Shown here: positions 59,619 to 64,000 of the stretch, piece by piece
Layout: each line of letters begins with the position of its first letter
Position numbering within the stretch: the stretch's first letter is position 1
Source of the DNA: a candidate division TA06 bacterium
Lineage (GTDB): Bacteria; Edwardsbacteria; AC1; EtOH8
Direction of reading: 5' to 3'
Assembly: GCA_016235665.1 (NCBI GenBank)
Contig: JACRJI010000001.1
Span: forward strand, 1-64,000
DNA: 64,000 nt
The notes under the pieces: model-generated
The model's input: only the letters and a program-made list of their open reading frames with translations
What the model was told of the DNA's origin: nothing
Databases searched by the model: none
Translations under genes and position numbers: made by a program

Positions 59619-60044
59619 TCAGTGCAGCACCCGGCAGCTGGTCTTGGAAAGCAGGCACTGCCCCACCCCCTTTAAGGCTCCGATCTTTCCCTGCAGGGCC
59701 TCCAGCTTATCCGTCGGGCCTTTGACGATGATGGTCTCCATGCAATGGTGATGGTCCAGGTGGACGTGCTGCGAAGCGATGATCTTGGCGTCGGAGTCAT
59801 GCTGTAGGGCCAGCAGCTTTTCCACCAGGCGGGGGTGGTGATGGTCGTAGACTATCAAAATGGACCCCACCATCTCCTTACCCCTTTCGGCCTCTCCCTC
59901 GGCCAAGACGTTCCTGACAATGTCCCGGAAGGCCTCGGAGCGGTTGGTGTAGCCCTTCTTTTCGATCATCCGATCGAACTTCTCCATCAGGGAAAGCTCT
60001 ATGGATACCCCGACCCTGGTCAACTGTTCTTTGTTCTGGCTCAT
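59619..60044 (-). CDS. nikR: Nickel-responsive regulator NikR
   Basis: 141 residues. N-terminal ribbon-helix-helix about 8-50 (RVGVSIELSLMEKFDRMIEKKG, NRSEAFRDIVR) and C-terminal ACT-like nickel domain. All four high-affinity ligands are in register with the Escherichia coli protein: H82, H93, H95 and C101. It should bind the palindrome at 59076-59110 when loaded with nickel and shut off uptake. Start abuts the queH stop. Confidence 0.96.
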   Translation of the reverse strand: MSQNKEQLTRVGVSIELSLMEKFDRMIEKKGYTNRSEAFRDIVRNVLAEGEAERGKEMVGSILIVYDHHHPRLVEKLLALQHDSDAKIIASQHVHLDHHHCMETIIVKGPTDKLEALQGKIGALKGVGQCLLSKTSCRVLH

Positions 60045-60599
60045 TTATTCTGGTATTTGATTTCTGTTTTTGTTTTCTGCTTTTTGGTATCTGTCCCTCT
60101 CGCTGAAGATGCAGCCGCAGTACTTCTGGCGGTACAGGTTTTCCTCCATCGAAATTTTGCGCCCCTCCTCCCAGCCGGTCCGGAAATCGCGGTAGAAGAA
60201 ATCCACTCCGTACTTTTTGCCGATCTCCGTTCCCAGATCCCGGATCAGGTCGTGTTTCTGGTATATGCTGTAGAGCAGGGTGCTGGAGAAGGCCTGAAAC
60301 CCTAAAGCCCGGGCCTGACGGGCGGTCTCATCCAGCCGAAGCCGGTAGCAGCTCTGGCAGCGCTCCCGGGACAAAAGCTCCAGCGTCTGCTCTAGGGGAT
60401 AGTCGTCACGGAATACCGCCGGCATTTTGTGTTCCCGGGCGAAATCCCTGACCGACTGGAGCCGGGCCTGGTATTCCTTATAGGGATGGATGTTGGGGTT
60501 ATACCAGAAGCCAGTAAAATCGACATTTTCAGCCGACAGCACCTGGTAAGGGTGGCACAGGCAGGGGGCGCAGCAGATATGCAGCAGCAGTCGGGACAT
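60045..60599 (-). CDS. queH: Epoxyqueuosine reductase QueH
   Basis: 184 residues. Reduces epoxyqueuosine to queuosine in tRNA, the non-cobalamin alternative to QueG. Family cysteines are all visible: HICCAPC near residue 7, ERCQSCYRLRL near 80 and YCGCIF near 160, which hold the iron-sulfur cluster and second metal. It is followed directly by nikR; queA is on the far side of the nickel module. Confidence 0.95.
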   Translation of the reverse strand: MSRLLLHICCAPCLCHPYQVLSAENVDFTGFWYNPNIHPYKEYQARLQSVRDFAREHKMPAVFRDDYPLEQTLELLSRERCQSCYRLRLDETARQARALGFQAFSSTLLYSIYQKHDLIRDLGTEIGKKYGVDFFYRDFRTGWEEGRKISMEENLYRQKYCGCIFSERDRYQKAENKNRNQIPE

Positions 60600-60717
60600 A
60601 ACGATTGAACAGGGTTGGGGGCTTTGTTGCTGTCAGGACAATTTAAATTTATCCCTCGTTTTCGATATTCCGTGTTTCCGCGGTAAAGGTATCGTCTAAA
60701 AAAGTTCCGTGATTGGG

Positions 60718-61602
60718 CTATTGCTTCAGCAGGCCGTATTTTTTCAGTTCTGCCTTCACCGCTTTCCGGGTTTCATCGGATACGTCCACCAGAGGCATCC
60801 GCATCTCGGCGTGGCACAGACCCAGCAGGTTCAAGGCGGCCTTGATCGGACCGGGACTGGTCTCGGCAAACAGGGATTTGGTCAGGGGAAACTGTTTCAG
60901 GTGTATCTGGCGGGCCTCGTCGATCTTGCCGTTCAAAAAATAACCGACCATTTTGGAAACGTCCTTGGGAGCCACGTTGGCCAGCACCGAGACCACGCCC
61001 TTGGCCCCTACCGCCAGCATGGGCAGGGTCAGCAGGTCGTCGCCGGAGAAGACCGCGATCCGGTCTCCGCACAGGGCCATGATCTGGCTGGCGTTGTCTA
61101 AGTTGCCAGAGGCTTCCTTGACCGCCACTATGTTCTTGAGCTCAGCCAGCCGGGCAATGGTGGGGGGCTCCAGGCTGACCCCGGTGCGGGATGGCACGTT
61201 GTAAAGCATGATGGGAAGTTTGGTGGCCGAGGCTACCGACTTGAAGTGCTGGTACAGCCCCTCCTGGCTGGGCTTGTTATAATATGGAGTGACCACCAGG
61301 GCTCCGTCCACTCCAAGTTTCTCGGCCTCCTGAGTGCGGGTGATGGTCCGCAGGGTGTCGTTGCTGCCGGTGTAGGCCAGCACCTTGAACTTCCCCTTGC
61401 CTTTTTTCATGGTCATGGTCATGATCCTGAGATATTCATCCGGCAGGATGGTCGGGCCCTCCCCGGTGGTGGCACAGGGAACCACTCCCTGGGTGCCGGC
61501 TGCGATCTGATAATCCAAAAGCCGTTCCAAAGCCTGCTCATCCAGAGCCCCGTTGCGGAACGGCGTTACCAAAGCTACAAAGGATCCCTTCCAGTCAATC
61601 AT
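60718..61602 (-). CDS. dapA: 4-hydroxy-tetrahydrodipicolinate synthase DapA
   Basis: 294 residues, full length. Condenses pyruvate with aspartate semialdehyde in lysine/DAP synthesis. Motifs: GTQGVVPCATTGEGPTI near 38, YNVPSRTGV near 135 (catalytic Tyr) and VAVKEASG near 160 (Schiff-base Lys). AAGGGG ribosome site. It supplies the DAP used by MurE. Confidence 0.96.
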   Translation of the reverse strand: MIDWKGSFVALVTPFRNGALDEQALERLLDYQIAAGTQGVVPCATTGEGPTILPDEYLRIMTMTMKKGKGKFKVLAYTGSNDTLRTITRTQEAEKLGVDGALVVTPYYNKPSQEGLYQHFKSVASATKLPIMLYNVPSRTGVSLEPPTIARLAELKNIVAVKEASGNLDNASQIMALCGDRIAVFSGDDLLTLPMLAVGAKGVVSVLANVAPKDVSKMVGYFLNGKIDEARQIHLKQFPLTKSLFAETSPGPIKAALNLLGLCHAEMRMPLVDVSDETRKAVKAELKKYGLLKQ

Positions 61603-61739
61603 AGCGGTATCCCCTTTTTTGTGATTGATATATATGTTTCTGTTAAACCATAATCATCAAACTCTAAACAAATAACAATGTCCCAAATATCTAAACCACA
61701 ACACTGTTAGTATTAAAGTTTGTCCGGAGATCACCTCTA

Positions 61740-62447
61740 TCACTCCGGGAGCAAATTCTGCTCCTTGGCTTCAACTGGTTTGGGTTTCTTTTTGTCCTTT
61801 TTGGTGCCGGCCGGAACGTAATAGCGGGTACCGGGATGCGGCTGGCAGATCTTCTGCACCAGGTCATCAAAATCCTCGGGATGGTTGACCAAATCTATCT
61901 GGTTGACGTTGACCACCAGCAGCGGGGTCTCGGTATAATTGAAGAAGAAATGATTGTAGGCCTCGGACAGTTCGGCCAGGTAATCCCGGGACAGGTTATG
62001 CTCAAAGGGACGCCCTCGTTCCTTGATCCGCTTAGATAATAGATCTATCTCGGCCTGGAGGTAGACCACCAGATCGGGCTTGACGATCCCCGGTTCTAAA
62101 AGTTTCCACAGGTTCTCGTACAGGGCGATCTCATTCTGATCCAGATTGAGATAGGCGAACACTTTATCCTTGGCAAACAGGTAATCGGATACCATCTGCT
62201 GTCCGAACAGGTCCTGCTGCAGGATCCCCTGCTGCTGCTTGTAGCGGGAGAGCAGGAAGAATATCTGGGTCTGGAAGGCGTAGGCCCGGCGGTCGGAATA
62301 GAACTTGGAAAGGAAGGGGTTGGCCTCCACCTCTTCGTTCACCCGCTTGGCGTGAAACCGCTCGGCCAGCATCTTGGCCAGCGTGGTCTTGCCCACGCCG
62401 ATCACGCCTTCTATGGCCACGTATCTGGGAATTCTTGAATCCATCAT
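61740..62447 (-). CDS. Deoxynucleoside kinase
   Basis: 235 residues (two adjacent ATGs, 62447 and 62444). P-loop IEGVIGVGKTTLA near 13, EEVEANPFLSKFY near 38, the substrate segment SDYLFAKDKVFA near 88 and LID-like RIKERGRPFEHN near 140 place it in the dCK/dGK family, which phosphorylates deoxynucleosides for salvage. The C terminus has a lysine-rich tail of about 25 residues. Preferred base is not predictable. Confidence 0.93.
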   Translation of the reverse strand: MMDSRIPRYVAIEGVIGVGKTTLAKMLAERFHAKRVNEEVEANPFLSKFYSDRRAYAFQTQIFFLLSRYKQQQGILQQDLFGQQMVSDYLFAKDKVFAYLNLDQNEIALYENLWKLLEPGIVKPDLVVYLQAEIDLLSKRIKERGRPFEHNLSRDYLAELSEAYNHFFFNYTETPLLVVNVNQIDLVNHPEDFDDLVQKICQPHPGTRYYVPAGTKKDKKKPKPVEAKEQNLLPE

Positions 62448-62484
62448 GATACAAATTATTAGGGCTTTATGGTTTTAAGGAATG

Positions 62485-62571
62485 GCCGCATAATGCACAT
62501 AAATCACAAATACAAACACGTTTAACGTTATTACGTAGTAATGTTATAACGGTATATGTGCCTTTTGTGGC
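62485..62571. repeat. Dispersed ACGTTTAACG palindromic element, copy 2
   Basis: Outer arms GCCGCATAATGCACA and TGTGCCTTTTGTGGC are inverted; core 62518-62551 matches copy 1 (35154-35187) at 32 of 34 positions. Located in the gap between folK and the deoxynucleoside kinase gene. A partial arm (TATGTGCTTTATGTGG) also occurs near 30558. Confidence 0.8.
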
Positions 62572-62586
62572 AAAAGGTAAACCGAT

Positions 62587-63111
62587 TTAAAAATTGGCCG
62601 TCTCCATCTTTTTGACATCCCCCTTGGTCCGGGGGACCTTTTTGAGCAGAACCTTCACCTTCTGCCGGCTGGCGGGATCCTCGAAGTCGGGGATCAGGTC
62701 GCAGAGGGGCACCAGCACGAACCCCCGCAGGGAAAGCTCCGGGTGAGGCACCTTCAGGTCCGGGGTGTTTATCACCTGGCTGCCGAAATAAAGGATGTCC
62801 AGGTCTATCACCCGCGGCTCCCACTTCACTTGGCGCACCCGGCCCATATGGTGTTCGATCCGCTGCAGGGATTTCAGCAGCACCGCCGGTGCCAGGCTGG
62901 TCTCCAGCTCCACCACCGCGTTCAGGAATTTCGGCTGGTCGGGGTTGCCGAAGGGCTCGGTCTCGTAGACCGCAGACATCCTCAGCACGGAGGATCCCGG
63001 CATCTGGCCCATGGCGGCCAGGGCAAAGCGGATGTTGCCCAGCCGGTTTCCCAGGTTGGAACCGAGCCCGATGTAGGTTTTGGCCTTTTTATTTTCGGAG
63101 GTCTGTTTCAT
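62587..63111 (-). CDS. folK: HPPK, folate pathway pyrophosphokinase FolK
   Basis: 174 residues. Transfers pyrophosphate to 6-hydroxymethyl-dihydropterin. Motifs: YIGLGSNLGNRLGNI near 12, SAVYETEPFGNPDQPKFLNAVVELET near 46 and WEPRVIDLDILYFG near 96 with the magnesium-binding DLD. Start directly follows the TAG of the deaminase gene. Confidence 0.95.
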   Translation of the reverse strand: MKQTSENKKAKTYIGLGSNLGNRLGNIRFALAAMGQMPGSSVLRMSAVYETEPFGNPDQPKFLNAVVELETSLAPAVLLKSLQRIEHHMGRVRQVKWEPRVIDLDILYFGSQVINTPDLKVPHPELSLRGFVLVPLCDLIPDFEDPASRQKVKVLLKKVPRTKGDVKKMETANF

Positions 63112-63600
63112 CTATGGCTTTAGCAGCTCTGTCTTCAGTTTGGCTTCCTTCAATATGTCCTGCGACATCTGGTCGGGATACCCCTGGGAATAGACGATCC
63201 TTTTGATCCCGGCATTGATGATCATCTTGGAGCAGAGCACGCAGGGGAAATGGGTGATGTAGATCGAGGCTCCCTGCAGCGGCACCCCGAAGGTGGCCGC
63301 CTGGATGATGGCGTTCTGCTCGGCATGAATGGCCCGGCAAAGTTCGTGTTTCTCCCCGGACTTGACCCCCAGCTTCTGGCGCAGGCATCCCAGCTCGGCG
63401 CAGTGTTTCAGGCCCACCGGCGCCCCGTTGTAGCCGGTGGACAAAAGCCTCTTGTCCTTGACGATCACCGCCCCCACCTGACGGCGGAGACAGGTGGTCC
63501 GGCTGGACACCAGCAAGGCTATCTCCATGAAATAGCGATCCCAGCTGGGACGCAGATGTTCCGTCCCGGCCGGTTGTGTTTTCTTCGGGGCTTTGCTCAT
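63112..63600 (-). CDS. dCMP deaminase family protein
   Basis: 162 residues. Zinc deaminase fold with HAEQNAII near 90 and [14 protein letters not shown] near 113, supplying the zinc ligands. Converts dCMP to dUMP for dTTP synthesis; ComEB-type proteins are close relatives. ATGA overlap with the preceding gene. Confidence 0.93.
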   Translation of the reverse strand: MSKAPKKTQPAGTEHLRPSWDRYFMEIALLVSSRTTCLRRQVGAVIVKDKRLLSTGYNGAPVGLKHCAELGCLRQKLGVKSGEKHELCRAIHAEQNAIIQAATFGVPLQGASIYITHFPCVLCSKMIINAGIKRIVYSQGYPDQMSQDILKEAKLKTELLKP

Positions 63601-64000
63601 CCTTTGTCGGCCAGGGTCAGCCCCGGCTCAAACGAAAGCTCGGCATCCTTGGCTGAAAGGCTCTGGGCCAGGATGCTCATCTGATGGATGGCCAGCACTT
63701 CCTCTATCCGCTGCCTGGTGATCAGTCCCATTTCCACCAGGATGTCGCCGATTCGTCCGCCTTTGGCCTTCTGGGTGGCGATGGCCCTGTCCAAATCTTC
63801 GGTGCTGAGGTGGCCGCCGGCGGTCAGTATCTCGCCCAGCAGTTTTTTGCGCTCGGCCGAGGAAAAGCCCCCGATGGACCCGTTCTTGAACTCCACATAT
63901 TCGGTGTATTCCGGGTTCTCGATGGTCAGCACCCCGGACCAGCGCTCCTTGAGGGCCTTGGTGACCACCTCGCCGAACTGGACCCGGCCCAGGTTGATTT
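63597..64000 (-). CDS. DUF4388-like protein, 5' end outside window
   Basis: Partial: the frame stays open to the right edge, so the true start is beyond 64000. The visible 134 residues begin [28 protein letters not shown], which resembles a DUF4388/PATAN domain, followed by a helical C-terminal region ([22 protein letters not shown]) of the type seen in MshEN-like modules. Such proteins are linked to type IV pilus and motility signalling in other bacteria; that link is inference only. Confidence 0.7.
   Translation of the reverse strand, partial: INLGRVQFGEVVTKALKERWSGVLTIENPEYTEYVEFKNGSIGGFSSAERKKLLGEILTAGGHLSTEDLDRAIATQKAKGGRIGDILVEMGLITRQRIEEVLAIHQMSILAQSLSAKDAELSFEPGLTLADKG

Noticed and set aside
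61603-61739. Lysine riboswitch in front of dapA
   Set aside because: The 137-base interval lacks the conserved L-box elements and is too short and AT-rich.

Overview
The window looks like a chromosomal segment of an uncultivated Gram-negative (diderm) bacterium. Evidence for an outer membrane: several signal-peptide-bearing beta-barrel proteins, lipoproteins, CsgG-like periplasmic proteins and a large secreted protein with a FlgD-like/type IX-type C-terminal sorting domain. MurE carries the DNPR motif and dapA is present, so the peptidoglycan is probably of the meso-diaminopimelate type. The protein mix (FlgD-like sorting domains, PEGA domains, DUF5683, PorV/UPF0164-like barrels, two-gene WYL cassette) recalls the FCB group and neighbouring candidate phyla; the exact phylum cannot be fixed from this sequence alone. 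Nearly every gene lies on the minus strand; the only clear plus-strand genes are a two-gene HAMP sensor unit at 5.2-6.2 kb.

Layout. 1-1263: 5' part of a 23S rRNA gene with its own near-consensus promoter and no 16S gene upstream. 1.4-6.7 kb: paired WYL regulators, a zinc-ribbon protein, a four-helix-bundle protein, a HAMP sensor and a tRNA-Ala with duplicated 5' fragments. 6.7-16.0 kb: two outer-membrane barrels and a tight operon for exported proteins (TlpA-like thioredoxin, CsgG/PEGA/DUF5683 protein, lipoprotein, 1404-residue surface protein). 16.1-25.5 kb: pgk, two CsgG-PEGA-FGE paralogues, metallo-hydrolase, GxxExxY protein, Nudix hydrolase and three unrecognised proteins. 25.6-35.9 kb: a divergent EF-G paralogue, a broken four-helix-bundle gene, rseP, a barrel, two barrel/helix-hairpin-helix proteins, a membrane protein and a P-loop kinase-like protein.

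36.4-54.2 kb: a complete division and cell wall (dcw) cluster in canonical order mraZ-(STAS)-rsmH-ftsL-ftsI-murE-murF-mraY-murD-ftsW-murG-murC-murB-ftsQ-ftsA-ftsZ, preceded by a consensus promoter with a classic MraZ box and followed by a strong terminator. ftsI lacks most of the pedestal head, ftsW carries an extra extracytoplasmic segment, and a STAS gene sits between mraZ and rsmH. 54.4-60.6 kb: queA and queH bracket a nickel/cobalt module (nikR, PsiE-like protein, ZnuA-type binding lipoprotein, cbiM-PDGLE, cbiQ, cbiO) with a perfect palindromic operator over its promoter. 60.7-64.0 kb: dapA, deoxynucleoside kinase, folK, dCMP deaminase and the 3' part of a DUF4388-like gene.

Several families of short repeats are scattered between genes (CGCAGATT palindromes, an approximately 80-bp ACGTTTAACG palindrome, REP-like GGGCGA hairpins, CACAGAG and GGAAGT clusters, a heptamer array). 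Nothing here is an obviously complete new defence or mobile system. The observations most worth following are the barrel-ComEA fusion pair, the remodelled FtsW/FtsI pair, the stand-alone 23S gene, and the CsgG-PEGA paralogue family with interchangeable C-terminal modules.
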